From Marmoricola endophyticus (lineage in GTDB: Bacteria > Actinomycetota > Actinomycetes > Propionibacteriales > Nocardioidaceae), in contig NZ_BMKQ01000001.1 of the NCBI RefSeq assembly GCF_014644415.1, forward strand, positions 1,292,861 through 1,356,860: DNA of 64,000 nt, given 5' to 3'. The notes below the pieces were generated by a model. The model did not search any database and had not been told where the DNA came from. It was given only the letters and a program-made list of their open reading frames with translations. Each line of letters opens with the position of its first letter. Position 1 is the stretch's first letter. Position numbers and translations under genes: made by a program. Below are positions 53,156 through 63,999 of the stretch, one piece after another.

Positions 53156-54394
53156 TCAGACCCCGCTGAGATCGCGCTCGCGCCGTGTGGTGCGTACGTG
53201 CAGGTTGCCGGAGATGCCGAGCGCGACCAGGCCGAGCACCGACAGGCCGGCACCGACGAGCGCGGGCGCGTTGTAGCCGAGCCCGGCGGCGATCACCAGA
53301 CCGCCCAGCCAGGCACCGAGGGCATTGGCCAGGTTGAGCGCCGCGTGGTTCAGCGCGGCGCCGACCGTCTGCGCCTCACCGGCCACGCTCATCAGCCTCA
53401 GCTGCAGGTTGACCGCGACGACCGAGGTGGCCACGGCGATGAGGTAGAGCACCACGATCGCCGGCCAGCCGGTCCGTGCGGTGGCGAAGAAGATCAGCAT
53501 CAGCGCGAGCGTGCCGACGATCGCGAGCACCAGGGACCGGAAGACCGACCAGTCGGCACCGATGCCGCCCACCCACGTGCCCGTGGTCATGCCGAGGCCG
53601 AAGACCAGCAGGAAGACCGGGACGGCGGAGTCGCTGAGGCCGCCGACCTGGGTGACGATCGGGGCGATGTAGGAGTAGACCGCGAACATCCCACCGAAGC
53701 CGACCGCGCCGGTGACCACCGTCAGCCACACCTGCGGCCGGCGGAACGCCTGCAGCTCGCGACGGCTGGAGGCGTCCGGGTCCGCCGCGACGTGCGGGAC
53801 GAAGCGCCACACGAGCACGAGCGTGAGCGCGGCGATCACCGAGACCGCCCAGTACGCCGAGCGCCAGCCGAGGTTCTGACCCAGCCAGGTCGCCGCGGGG
53901 ACACCCACGATGTTGGCGATGGCCAGCCCCAGCATCACCTGGGACACGGCCCTGCCCTTGCGCTCGGCAGGGACGAGCGATGCGGCGACCAGCGAGGCGA
54001 CGCCGAAGTACGCGCCGTGCGGCAGGCCGGCGAAGAACCGGGCGAACATCAGCATCCCGTAGTGCGCGCTGAGCGCGCTGAGACCGTTGCCGACCAGCAG
54101 CCAGCCGGCCAGCACCAGCAGCAGGCCCTTGCGGGGCAGCTTGGCGCCGAACAGCGCCAGCAGCGGTGCGCCGACGACCACGCCGACGGCGTACGCCGAG
54201 ATCAGGTGGCCGGCCTTCGGGATGCTCGCCTCGACGCCGTCCGCTATCTGCGGCAGGAGGCCCATCGTCACGAACTCGGTCGTCCCGATGGCGAAGCCGC
54301 CGACCGACAGCGCGAGGATCGCGAGCACGACGTGACGACCGCCCGCGCGGGTGGTGTCGGTCTGCTCGATCGTGGCGCTCACACCAGCCCGCAA
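53156..54394 (-). CDS. MFS transporter, DHA1 drug-efflux type (AraJ/Cmx-like)
   Basis: 412 aa with 12 membrane segments. Start of TM1 reads GGFAIGTTEFVTMGLLPQIA, the hallmark of AraJ/Cmx/NepI exporters; AVGVVVGAPLLALFGAKLPRK is the loop 2-3 motif, and GLPHGAYFGVAS follows. Expected to export small hydrophilic compounds, possibly drugs, arabinose or purine ribonucleosides; no specific substrate assigned. TTG 54394 has AGGG 5 nt upstream; GTG 54382 is an alternative. Confidence 0.85.
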   Translation of the reverse strand: MRAGVSATIEQTDTTRAGGRHVVLAILALSVGGFAIGTTEFVTMGLLPQIADGVEASIPKAGHLISAYAVGVVVGAPLLALFGAKLPRKGLLLVLAGWLLVGNGLSALSAHYGMLMFARFFAGLPHGAYFGVASLVAASLVPAERKGRAVSQVMLGLAIANIVGVPAATWLGQNLGWRSAYWAVSVIAALTLVLVWRFVPHVAADPDASSRRELQAFRRPQVWLTVVTGAVGFGGMFAVYSYIAPIVTQVGGLSDSAVPVFLLVFGLGMTTGTWVGGIGADWSVFRSLVLAIVGTLALMLIFFATARTGWPAIVVLYLIAVATSVVAVNLQLRLMSVAGEAQTVGAALNHAALNLANALGAWLGGLVIAAGLGYNAPALVGAGLSVLGLVALGISGNLHVRTTRRERDLSGV

Positions 54395-54466
54395 CGAGGC
54401 CCTGCCGTGTCTATTCCCGCACCAATGCGTTTGCGACGCGCGTCACCGGCGATGTTGGCTCGTCCC

Positions 54467-55594
54467 ATGACGTCCACCCGGCCCCGGCCGCCGTACCTCC
54501 TCGACGACTCCCCCGACGGCCCGGTGGTCGCGCTGCGGCTGCACACCGTCGACGACGCCGACCGCGTGGTCGAGCAGTGCCGGGACCCGCAGTCCGTCGC
54601 GCAGACCGCGGTGCCGGCGCCCTACTCGCGGGAGGACGCGATCACCTTCTGCACCCAGGTGATCCCCGGCGGCTGGGAGGACGGCACGGAGTGGGGCTTC
54701 GCGGTCGACGTGGACGGTCGCTTCGGCGGGACGGTCACGCTGCGACCCGAGCGATCCGGCCGCGCCGAGGTCGCGTACGGCGCACACCCCGACGTCCGCG
54801 GCACCGGCGTCATGGAGCGCGCGCTGCGGCTGCTCCTGGAGTGGGGGTTCGACGAGCAGGGCCTCGAGACGGTGGTCTGGTACGCCAACCGCGGGAACTT
54901 CCCGTCTCGCCGCCTCGCCTGGAAGGTCGGCGTCCGGGTCGAGGGCACGCTGCGGCGGTACCTGCGCCAGCGCGAGGAGACGTACGACGCCTGGGTCGGC
55001 ACGCTGCTCGCAGGCGATCCGCGCGAGCCGGCGACGCCGTGGCTCGAGGTGCCTCGTGTCGAGTCGCCGCGGCTGCCGATCCGCCTGCGCGCGTTCCGCG
55101 AGTCCGACGTGCCGCGGATCGTCGAGGCCTGCACGGACCTCGACACCAGTGGCTGGCTCAGCGGTGTCGTCGCCGACTACGACGAGGCGGCGGCGTACGA
55201 CGACATCCTGCGCGCACGCGAGGGCGCCGCCGCGGGGACCAGCCTGCCGATGGCGGTGGCCGCGACCGACGACGACCGGCTGCTGGCACGGGTGAGCATC
55301 TTCGACCTGAGCACCGTCCGCCGCTGTGGCGAGCTCGGATACTGGGTGCACCCCGCCGAGCGGGGCACTGGTGTCGCGACCGAGGCCGTGCGCCTTCTCC
55401 TGCGGCACGCTCTCGTCCCCGAGGAGGACGGTGGCCTCGGCCTGGAGCGGGTGACTGCCCACGCGGCGGTCGCCAACACGGCCTCGCGACGCGTGCTGGA
55501 GAAGGCCGGCATGCGGGAGCTCTGCGTCGAGTCCCGTGCCACCCGCACGCGCGACGGACTGGCCGACGCAGCGCTCTACGAGCTCACCGTCTGA
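54467..55594 (+). CDS. Tandem GNAT acetyltransferase (two domains)
   Basis: 375 aa, two RimJ/RimL-like GNAT domains in one chain. Domain 1 (about residues 15-180) has [20 protein letters not shown] and [18 protein letters not shown]. Domain 2 (about 200-375) has [20 protein letters not shown] and [19 protein letters not shown]. Each has an acetyl-CoA loop, although domain 1 has lost one of the usual Gly/Arg residues (RGTGVME versus RGxGxG/A). Substrate unknown. ATG 54467 is chosen where homology starts. Confidence 0.85.
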   Translation: MTSTRPRPPYLLDDSPDGPVVALRLHTVDDADRVVEQCRDPQSVAQTAVPAPYSREDAITFCTQVIPGGWEDGTEWGFAVDVDGRFGGTVTLRPERSGRAEVAYGAHPDVRGTGVMERALRLLLEWGFDEQGLETVVWYANRGNFPSRRLAWKVGVRVEGTLRRYLRQREETYDAWVGTLLAGDPREPATPWLEVPRVESPRLPIRLRAFRESDVPRIVEACTDLDTSGWLSGVVADYDEAAAYDDILRAREGAAAGTSLPMAVAATDDDRLLARVSIFDLSTVRRCGELGYWVHPAERGTGVATEAVRLLLRHALVPEEDGGLGLERVTAHAAVANTASRRVLEKAGMRELCVESRATRTRDGLADAALYELTV

Positions 55595-55670
55595 CCCCGC
55601 GAGACGGCGCGAACACGCGACGCCTCGCCCCACTGACCCCGCGAGACGGCGCGAACACGCGACGCCTCGC
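55591..55670. repeat. Direct repeat, two identical 38-bp units
   Basis: The 38-bp unit (beginning CTGACCCCGCGAGACGGCGC) occurs at 55591-55628 and 55633-55670, separated by 4 bp. The first copy contains the stop codon of the tandem GNAT gene. Confidence 0.85.
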
Positions 55671-55673
55671 GGG
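55638..55673. terminator. Possible hairpin between the GNAT and icd genes
   Basis: CCCGCGAG and CTCGCGGG, perfect 8-bp arms around a 20-nt loop, formed by the second 38-bp repeat plus adjacent bases. It lies 6 bp beyond the icd stop on the minus strand; no T-tract. Confidence 0.35.
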
Positions 55674-55679
55674 ACCCGG

Positions 55680-57911
<2,232 letters not shown>

Positions 57912-57918
57912 GACCGCG

Positions 57919-57924
57919 AATCTA
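57919..57924 (-). promoter_or_regulatory. Leaderless -10 element of icd
   Basis: Minus-strand TAGATT, 7 nt before the GTG at 57911. Confidence 0.55.
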
Positions 57925-57963
57925 TCGCGCAGCGACGCGGTGCCGACAGGCTGGTCGGGGCGC

Positions 57964-58620
57964 TCACCGACCCAGCAGCCGCTTGCGCGGGCCCCGTCGC
58001 TTGACCTCCACCGAGCCCATCAGCGCGATCCCGCGCAGCCGGATCCGCGGTGAGGCGGAGTCGATCTCCGGGGCGACCCGCGCCCGTCCCTCCTGGTAGG
58101 AGCCCATGATCCCGACGCCGTCGAGCCGCACGTCGGTGGTCTCGTCCACGATCACCTCGACGCTGCCCATGATCGCGCTGGCGTCGATCTGCACCTCGCC
58201 GGCCGGGAACCGCGCCTCGCGCAGGTCGAGCACGACCGAGCCCATCATCGAGAAGGCGTGGTGGTGCTCGCCGATGTCCCACTCGCCGACGCGCTTGCAC
58301 TCGCCCATGATCCCCACGGAGGTGTCGTACGACGAACGCGCGCCGGCGGGCGTACGACGGCTCGGCGCGCGGTCCGGCCGGGGCGCCGTGAGGTGCTCCG
58401 GGAGCTGCTCCGTGGGTCGTACGCCCGGCAGGTCGAGCGTGATCGGGACCAGGTCGGCGTACGTCTTGGCGGCGTACGCCAGCTCCAGCCGCTCCTCGAG
58501 CTCGTCGATGTCCAGCCGCCCCTCGCCGGCGGCCTCCCGCAGCGCCTCGGCGACGCGGTGGCGGTCGGCGTCGGAGACGCGCAGGCTCCCGGGATCCACG
58601 GGGTCGACGGGCTCGGCCAT
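57964..58620 (-). CDS. DUF1707 protein with LiaF-like C-terminal repeats
   Basis: 218 aa. N-terminal DUF1707 domain ([40 protein letters not shown]), an Arg/Pro-rich linker, and a C-terminal beta-rich domain in which MG(S/E) recurs five times after hydrophobic residues (GIMGEC, MMGSV, IMGSVE, IMGSYQ, LMGSVE). This repeat resembles the cell-wall-stress domain of LiaF-type proteins. No membrane segment. ATG 58620 with TAGACT at 6 nt. Confidence 0.8.
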   Translation of the reverse strand: MAEPVDPVDPGSLRVSDADRHRVAEALREAAGEGRLDIDELEERLELAYAAKTYADLVPITLDLPGVRPTEQLPEHLTAPRPDRAPSRRTPAGARSSYDTSVGIMGECKRVGEWDIGEHHHAFSMMGSVVLDLREARFPAGEVQIDASAIMGSVEVIVDETTDVRLDGVGIMGSYQEGRARVAPEIDSASPRIRLRGIALMGSVEVKRRGPRKRLLGR

Positions 58621-58626
58621 CACCGC

Positions 58627-58632
58627 AGTCTA
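58627..58632 (-). promoter_or_regulatory. Leaderless -10 element of the DUF1707 gene
   Basis: Minus-strand TAGACT, 6 nt before the ATG at 58620. Confidence 0.5.
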
Positions 58633-58727
58633 GGGGCGCCCGGAGTCGGCCGGACCCCGCTGCTAGCGTCGACGGCGATCCGCCGCGGATCCCGTACGCG
58701 GCACCCACCGTTTCGAGGAGACCATCC

Positions 58728-59717
58728 GTGAGCGCTACTCCCGTCAAGGTCGCCGTCACCGGCGCCGCCGGCCAGATCGGCTACAGCCTGCTCTTCCGCA
58801 TCGCCGCCGGCGACCTGCTCGGCAAGGACACCCCGGTCCAGCTGCACCTGCTCGAGATCGAGCCGGCGCTGAAGACCCTCGAGGGCGTCGTCATGGAGCT
58901 CGACGACTGCGCGTTCCCGCTGCTGTCGGGCATCGTGACCGGCGCGGACGCGACCAAGGTCTTCGACGGCGTCAACCTCGCGCTGCTGGTCGGCGCGCGC
59001 CCGCGGGGCCCGGGCATGGAGCGCGGTGACCTGCTGGAGGCCAACGGCGCGATCTTCACCGCCCAGGGCAAGGCGCTCAACGAGGTCGCCGCGGACGACG
59101 TACGCATCGGCGTCACCGGCAACCCCGCCAACACCAACGCGCTGATCGCGATGACCAACGCCCCGGACATCCCGGACGAGCGGTTCTCCGCCCTGACCCG
59201 GCTGGACCACAACCGCGCCCTCTCGCAGCTCTCGGCCAAGACCGGCTCGCCGGTCACCGACATCACGAAGATGACGATCTGGGGCAACCACTCCGCCACG
59301 CAGTACCCCGACGTCTTCCACGCCGAGGTCGGCGGACGCAACGCCGCCGAGGTCGTCGGGGACCAGGCCTGGATCGAGGACGACTTCATCCCGACCGTCG
59401 CCAAGCGCGGTGCCGCGATCATCGACGCCCGCGGCTCCTCCTCCGCCGCGTCGGCCGCCTCGGCGACCGTCGACGCCGCCCGCGACTGGCTGACCGGCTC
59501 CCCCGAGGGCGACTGGGTCTCGATGGCCGTCAAGTCCGACGGGTCGTACGACGTCCCCGAGGGCCTGATCTCGTCCTTCCCGGTCACCACGAAGGACGGC
59601 AGCTGGGAGATCGTCCAGGGCCTCGAGATCGACGACTTCTCCCGCGGCAAGATCGACGCCTCGGTCAAGGAGCTCGCCGACGAGCGCGACACCGTCTCCG
59701 GCCTCGGCCTGATCTGA
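58728..59717 (+). CDS. mdh: Malate dehydrogenase
   Basis: 329 aa, the LDH/MDH superfamily group 2 (cytosolic-type) enzyme. NAD motif [17 protein letters not shown], substrate-binding loop [30 protein letters not shown], catalytic LTRLDHNRA and active-site His in [16 protein letters not shown] 58728 has AGGAGA 6 nt upstream, so unlike many neighbours its mRNA has a leader; TAGCGT at 58664-58669 is a candidate -10. Followed by a strong hairpin. Confidence 0.95.
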   Translation: MSATPVKVAVTGAAGQIGYSLLFRIAAGDLLGKDTPVQLHLLEIEPALKTLEGVVMELDDCAFPLLSGIVTGADATKVFDGVNLALLVGARPRGPGMERGDLLEANGAIFTAQGKALNEVAADDVRIGVTGNPANTNALIAMTNAPDIPDERFSALTRLDHNRALSQLSAKTGSPVTDITKMTIWGNHSATQYPDVFHAEVGGRNAAEVVGDQAWIEDDFIPTVAKRGAAIIDARGSSSAASAASATVDAARDWLTGSPEGDWVSMAVKSDGSYDVPEGLISSFPVTTKDGSWEIVQGLEIDDFSRGKIDASVKELADERDTVSGLGLI

Positions 59718-59728
59718 GGGCCTGCGCC

Positions 59729-59770
59729 ACGAGGACCTCGTGACGCCGCTCGGCGTCACGAGGTCCTCGT
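59729..59770 (+). terminator. Strong terminator-like hairpin after mdh
   Basis: Perfect 19-bp stem (59729-59747 with 59752-59770) and a 4-nt GCTC loop, starting 11 bp after the mdh stop codon. It is followed by CGTTTGTG, a weak T-tract. The best terminator candidate in the window. Confidence 0.75.
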
Positions 59771-59784
59771 CGTTTGTGCCGACG

Positions 59785-60297
59785 ATGTCTGATGGTGTCG
59801 TGAGCAGACGAGAGGTCGTACGGCCCGGTCCCGGCCAGGAGTCGGTGTGGGACTACCCGCGTCCGCCTGCCGTGGATCTCTCCGACGAGACCGTCGAGGT
59901 CGTGCTGGGCGGCGAGACGGTGGCTCGTACGACGGCCTCGGTGCGGGTGCTGGAGACCAGCCACCCGCCGACGTACTACGTGCCCGTGCACGACTTCGTC
60001 GCCGGCGCCCTCGTGCCGGTGGCGGGCTCGTCGTACTGCGAGTGGAAGGGCGCCGCGGCGTACTTCGACCTCGTCGGCGGTGGGGTACGCGCCGAGCGTG
60101 CGGCGTGGACCTATCCCGATCCGACGTCGGGCTTCGAGGCGCTGCGCGAGCACGTCGCGGTGATGCCGTCGACCGTGGACCGCTGCCTGGTCGACGGCGA
60201 GGAGGTCGTGCCCCAGGCCGGCGGCTTCTACGGCGGGTGGATCACCTCGCGCGTGGTCGGCCCGTTCAAGGGCGAGCCCGGCACCTGGGGCTGGTGA
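59785..60297 (+). CDS. DUF427 domain protein
   Basis: 170 aa. DUF427 fold: PGPGQESVWDYPRPP, VARTTASVRVLETSHPPTYY, YCEWKGAAAYFDLV and the aromatic AWTYPDPTSGFE. Family function unknown; several members occur near redox enzymes. ATG 59785 or GTG 59800 could be the start; neither has a good Shine-Dalgarno sequence or -10 hexamer. It begins 15 bp after the mdh terminator. Confidence 0.75.
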   Translation: MSDGVVSRREVVRPGPGQESVWDYPRPPAVDLSDETVEVVLGGETVARTTASVRVLETSHPPTYYVPVHDFVAGALVPVAGSSYCEWKGAAAYFDLVGGGVRAERAAWTYPDPTSGFEALREHVAVMPSTVDRCLVDGEEVVPQAGGFYGGWITSRVVGPFKGEPGTWGW

Positions 60298-60417
60298 CCG
60301 CACCGCCGACCCGGCGCTCGTGGGCGTCGGCTGTGGTGGCGCGTCCGGGCCGGGTGCGGGGATCTTGACAAACTCGACCAGGCGGTCGCCGTGCCGGTCT
60401 CGACGAGCTCGATGACA

Positions 60418-60456
60418 GGTGGTCGAGCAGCGAGCGCCAGCGAGCGCGTCGAGACC
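60418..60456 (-). repeat. Dispersed intergenic repeat, copy 5
   Basis: GGTGGTCGAGC at the left and CGTCGAGACC at the right. A facing fragment GGTCTCGACGAGCTCGATG lies at 60396-60414. The 219-bp gap between the DUF427 gene and the mutase holds only these repeats. Confidence 0.6.
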
Positions 60457-60505
60457 CCGCGACCGAAGGTCGACCGGGGACCCCGCGCGGTCGGTCCAGC
60501 CCCCC

Positions 60506-60526
60506 CTTCGACAGGCTCAGGACAGG
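60506..60526. repeat. CTTCGACAGGCTCAGGACAG-type repeat at the mutase stop codon
   Basis: CTTCGACAGGCTCAGGACAG overlaps the last codons and stop of the ethylmalonyl-CoA mutase gene. Related to the element at 47137. Confidence 0.5.
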
Positions 60527-62616
60527 CCGTTGGCCTTGCGGATCTGGGTGACGATGCCGTCGGTGGACTCGGTGAGGCTGAAGTCCTTGGGCGTGTAGAC
60601 CGCCGCGACCCCCATCTCCTCGAGCTTGCGGGCGTCCGAGCCGGGGATGATGCCGCCGACGATGACGGGGATGTCGTCGACGCCGGCCTCCTTGAGCCGG
60701 TCCAGCACGTCGGGCACCAGCTCCATGTGCGAGCCGGACAGGATCGACAGACCGATCGCGTGCACGTCCTCGGCGACGGCGGCGGACACGATCTGGTCCG
60801 GGGTCAGGCGGATGCCCTGGTAGATCACCTCGAAGCCGGCGTCCCTGGCGCGTACGGCGACCTGCTCGGCCCCGTTGGAGTGGCCGTCGAGCCCGGGCTT
60901 GCCGACGAGCAGCCGCAGCCGGACGCCCCCCTCGGCGCTCTCGGAGCCACTGAGCTCGGCCGCGGTCTGCTTGACCCGCTCACGCACCCGCGCCAGCGCG
61001 TTGCCGGCCTCGCCGACCTGGTCGGCGACGACGGCGCCCGCGACCCCGGTGGGGGCGCGGAACTCGCCGAACACCTCGCGCAGCGTCCCGGCCCACTCCC
61101 CCGTCGTAGCGCCCGCGCGGGCGGCGGCCAGGGTGGCCGGCATCAGGTTGCTCCCGGACTTGGCGTCCTCGGTGAGACGTCGCAGCGCGTCGTCGACCTC
61201 GGTCGCGTCGCGCTGCCCCTTCCAGGCCTCGAGGCTGTCCAGCGCCGCCCGCTCGGCGGCGGGGTCGGCGGTCTGGATCGCACCGTCGAGGTCCGCGGTC
61301 AACGGCGACTCGGCGGTCGACTCGAAGCTGTTGACCCCGATGATCTTCTCCTCACCGGACTCGATGCGGGCGCGGCGGGCGGCGTGGCTGGAGACGAGGG
61401 CCTGCTTCATGTAGCCGGACTCGACGGCCGCGACAGCCCCGCCCATCGCCTGGACACGGTCGATCTCGGCGGTCGCGTCGGCGCAGAGCTGGTCGACCTT
61501 GGCGGCGATCACCGTCGACCCCTCGAAGATGTCGTCGTACTCGAGCAGGTCGGACTCGAAGGCGAGCACCTGCTGCAGCCGCAGCGACCACTGCTGGTCC
61601 CAGGGCCGTGGCAGGCCGAGCGCCTCGTTCCACGCCGGGAGCTGGACGGCACGCGCCCGCGCGTCCTTGGACATGGTCACGCCGAGCATCTCCAGCACGA
61701 TCCGCTGGACGTTGTTCTCGGGCTGCGCCTCGGTCAGCCCGAGTGAGTTGACCTGGACGCCGTAGCGGAACCGGCGCATCTTGGGGTCCTGGACGCCGTA
61801 GCGCTCACGGGTGATCTCGTCCCACAGGCGTACGAACCCCCGCATCTTGCACATCTCCTCGACGAACCGGACGCCCGCGTTGACGAAGAACGAGATCCGG
61901 CCGACGGTCTTCTCGAAGTCCTCCTCGGAGACCTGCCCCGAGTCCTTGACCGCGTCGAGCACGGCGATGGCGGTGCACATCGCGTACGCCAGCTCCTGCA
62001 CCGGCGTCGCGCCTGCCTCCTGCAGGTGGTAGCTGCAGATGTTGATCGGGTTCCACTTCGGGATCTGGTTGACGGTGTACGCGATGGTGTCCGAGATCAG
62101 CCGCAGCGAGTGCTCGGGCGGGAAGACGTACGTCCCGCGCGAGAGGTACTCCTTGATGATGTCGTTCTGCGTGGTGCCGGCCAGCTGGGCCGCGACCTCC
62201 TCGGGCGCGACGTCGGGGTTCTGCTCCTCGGCGACCACCTGGTAGAGCGCCAGCAGCCACATCGCGGTGGCGTTGATCGTCATCGAGGTGTTCATCTGGG
62301 TCAGCGGGATCTCCTCGAAGAGCCGTCGCATCTCCCCCAGGTGCATCACCGGGACGCCGACCTTGCCCACCTCCCCGCGCGCCAGCGGGGAGTCCGGGTC
62401 GTAGCCGGTCTGGGTCGGGAGGTCGAAGGCGACCGAGAGCCCGGTCTGCCCACGCTCGAGGTTCGTCCGGTAGAGCTCGTTGGACGCTGCGGCGGTCGAG
62501 TGCCCGGCGTACGTCCGCATGACCCACGGCCGGTCCTTCTCGTGCTGGCCGGCCGGGACGCTCTCCTCGACCGAGGCTGCGGGGGCGTCGGCGGGCTGGG
62601 CGGGGCTCTGCGTCAT
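60517..62616 (-). CDS. ecm: Ethylmalonyl-CoA mutase (MeaA/Ecm-like)
   Basis: 699 aa B12-dependent acyl-CoA mutase in one chain. It differs from Mut[58 protein letters not shown] and QEAGATPVQELAYAM match, as I recall, Streptomyces MeaA and ethylmalonyl-CoA mutases. The B12 domain has GLDGHSNG (DxHxxG, near residue 577) and GGIIPGSD. It converts ethylmalonyl-CoA to methylsuccinyl-CoA in the ethylmalonyl-CoA pathway. ATG 62616 has TACATT at 7 nt. The 3' end lies in a repeat. Confidence 0.87.
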   Translation of the reverse strand: MTQSPAQPADAPAASVEESVPAGQHEKDRPWVMRTYAGHSTAAASNELYRTNLERGQTGLSVAFDLPTQTGYDPDSPLARGEVGKVGVPVMHLGEMRRLFEEIPLTQMNTSMTINATAMWLLALYQVVAEEQNPDVAPEEVAAQLAGTTQNDIIKEYLSRGTYVFPPEHSLRLISDTIAYTVNQIPKWNPINICSYHLQEAGATPVQELAYAMCTAIAVLDAVKDSGQVSEEDFEKTVGRISFFVNAGVRFVEEMCKMRGFVRLWDEITRERYGVQDPKMRRFRYGVQVNSLGLTEAQPENNVQRIVLEMLGVTMSKDARARAVQLPAWNEALGLPRPWDQQWSLRLQQVLAFESDLLEYDDIFEGSTVIAAKVDQLCADATAEIDRVQAMGGAVAAVESGYMKQALVSSHAARRARIESGEEKIIGVNSFESTAESPLTADLDGAIQTADPAAERAALDSLEAWKGQRDATEVDDALRRLTEDAKSGSNLMPATLAAARAGATTGEWAGTLREVFGEFRAPTGVAGAVVADQVGEAGNALARVRERVKQTAAELSGSESAEGGVRLRLLVGKPGLDGHSNGAEQVAVRARDAGFEVIYQGIRLTPDQIVSAAVAEDVHAIGLSILSGSHMELVPDVLDRLKEAGVDDIPVIVGGIIPGSDARKLEEMGVAAVYTPKDFSLTESTDGIVTQIRKANGLS

Positions 62617-62623
62617 GGGAGGC

Positions 62624-62629
62624 AATGTA
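62624..62629 (-). promoter_or_regulatory. Leaderless -10 element of the ethylmalonyl-CoA mutase gene
   Basis: Minus-strand TACATT, 7 nt before the ATG at 62616; TGACCC 17 bp further up is a possible -35. Confidence 0.5.
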
Positions 62630-62659
62630 CGGCGCGGGTTACCGGCGGGTCACCGGGTC

Positions 62660-62688
62660 GTGAGCGATCTGTCTGCCAGATCGGTCAC
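62660..62688. repeat. Inverted repeat between ecm and the adenosyltransferase gene
   Basis: GTGAGCGATCTG and CAGATCGGTCAC pair at 11 of 12 positions around a 5-nt loop. A second 14-nt perfect palindrome, CCCGTCCGGACGGG, follows about 20 bp later. The 196-bp gap between these divergent genes otherwise shows no gene. Confidence 0.65.
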
Positions 62689-62799
62689 AGGCCCGTCCCG
62701 ACCGGGCCCGTCCGGACGGGTGGGTTCTCGCCGCCCGACGCCGCTCGAGCAAGGCGGCGAGCCGTTGCCCATCAGCGCCGCTCTGCTGACGTAGCGCCC

Positions 62800-62805
62800 T
62801 AGGCT
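62800..62805 (+). promoter_or_regulatory. Leaderless -10 element of the adenosyltransferase gene
   Basis: TAGGCT, 7 nt before the ATG at 62813. Confidence 0.5.
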
Positions 62806-62812
62806 GGACCGC

Positions 62813-63403
62813 ATGGTCAACCTGACGCGCATCTACACCCGGACCGGCGACGGCGGGCGCACCCGGCTCGGGGACATGAGCGAGACCTCGAAGAACGACT
62901 CGCGGCTGGAGGCGTACGCCTGCGTCGACGAGGCGAACGCGCACGTCGGGATGGCGCTGGCGTCCGGCAAGCTGCCCAAGGGCGTGGGCGCGGTGCTGCT
63001 GCACCTGCAGAACGAGATGTTCGACGTGGGCGCCGACCTGTGCACACCCGTCGTACCCGACCCCGAGTACCCGCCGCTGCGGGTCGAGCAGGAGTACGTC
63101 GACCGGCTCGAGGCGTGGTGCGACGAGTACAACGAGTCCCTGCCGAAGCTGCGCTCGTTCATCCTCAACGGCGGCACCGCCTCGGCCGCCTCGCTGCACG
63201 TCGCGCGCACCGTGGTACGACGTGCGGAGCGGGCCGCCTGGCGCGCCCACGAGGAGCACGCCGACTCGATGAACCCGCTCGCGCTGACCTATCTCAACCG
63301 GCTCTCGGACCTGCTGTTCATCCTCGCCCGCCAGGCCAACGTGGGTCACGGCGGCGACGTGCTGTGGCGACCCGGTGGCGACCGCGAGGAGTCGGGGAGC
63401 TAG
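62813..63403 (+). CDS. PduO-type ATP:cob(I)alamin adenosyltransferase
   Basis: 196 aa. ATP-binding N-terminus TRIYTRTGDGGRTRLGD, central RTVVRRAERAAWRA, and YLNRLSDLLFILARQAN at the C-terminus identify the PduO/MMAB family. It makes adenosylcobalamin, the cofactor of both acyl-CoA mutases in this window. Divergent from ecm. Its TAG stop shares two bases with the stop of the convergent MFS gene (CTAG). Confidence 0.92.
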   Translation: MVNLTRIYTRTGDGGRTRLGDMSETSKNDSRLEAYACVDEANAHVGMALASGKLPKGVGAVLLHLQNEMFDVGADLCTPVVPDPEYPPLRVEQEYVDRLEAWCDEYNESLPKLRSFILNGGTASAASLHVARTVVRRAERAAWRAHEEHADSMNPLALTYLNRLSDLLFILARQANVGHGGDVLWRPGGDREESGS

Positions 63404-63999
63404 ACCCGGACCTCCCGGTCCTCTCGCGCCGACGGCACCACCAGCGCCGCCGGGACCAGCAGCACCGCGACCACCAGCAGCGCTCGCAGCGCGCCGGCCT
63501 CGTCGCCGAGGAAGCCGAGCAGCGGCGGACCGGCGAGGAATGCCGTGTAGCCGATCGTGGAGACGACCGAGACCCGGGCCGCGGCCCGCCCCGGGTCGTC
63601 GGCGGCGGCGCTCATCCCGACCGGGAACCCGAGCGAGGCGCCCAGGCCCCACAGGGCGATCCCGGGGACGACGAGCCAGGGCGTGCCGCCCAGCACGAGG
63701 AGCAGCACTCCGACGCCGGCGCAGACCATCGTCGCCCAGAGCACCGGCACCCGCCCGTGACGGTCCAGCAGCGGCGGGCCGAGGACCCGGCCGACCGTCA
63801 TCGCGACCACGAACAGGGCGAACCCGAGCACGGCGACGTAGCGCGGCACGTCGTACCCGTCCTCGAGGGCGACCGCGAGCCAGTCGTTCGCCGTGCCCTC
63901 GGTCAGCGCGAGCGCGAGCACCATCAGCCCGATCAGCAGCGTGCGCGGCTCGGTCCAGGCGCTGCTCCCGCGAGGGGCGGACTCCTCGACCGCCGGCAC
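63400..63999 (-). CDS. MFS transporter, N-terminal part outside window
   Basis: At least 199 residues visible, forming the C-terminal half: about six membrane helices (for example LLIGLMVLALALTEGTANDW, VAVLGFALFVVAMTVGR, GIALWGLGASLGFPVGM) with the cytoplasmic loop DRHGRVPVL. The style matches the YbjJ/fucose-permease-like branch of MFS. Substrate unknown. The frame is open to the window edge, so the start lies beyond 64000. Confidence 0.8.
   Translation of the reverse strand: MPAVEESAPRGSSAWTEPRTLLIGLMVLALALTEGTANDWLAVALEDGYDVPRYVAVLGFALFVVAMTVGRVLGPPLLDRHGRVPVLWATMVCAGVGVLLLVLGGTPWLVVPGIALWGLGASLGFPVGMSAAADDPGRAAARVSVVSTIGYTAFLAGPPLLGFLGDEAGALRALLVVAVLLVPAALVVPSAREDREVRV

Noticed and set aside
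62617-62812. Possible cobalamin riboswitch upstream of the B12-related genes
   Set aside because: No B12-box-like conserved core could be recognised, both flanking genes appear leaderless, and the 196-bp gap is too short to hold a riboswitch before either promoter.
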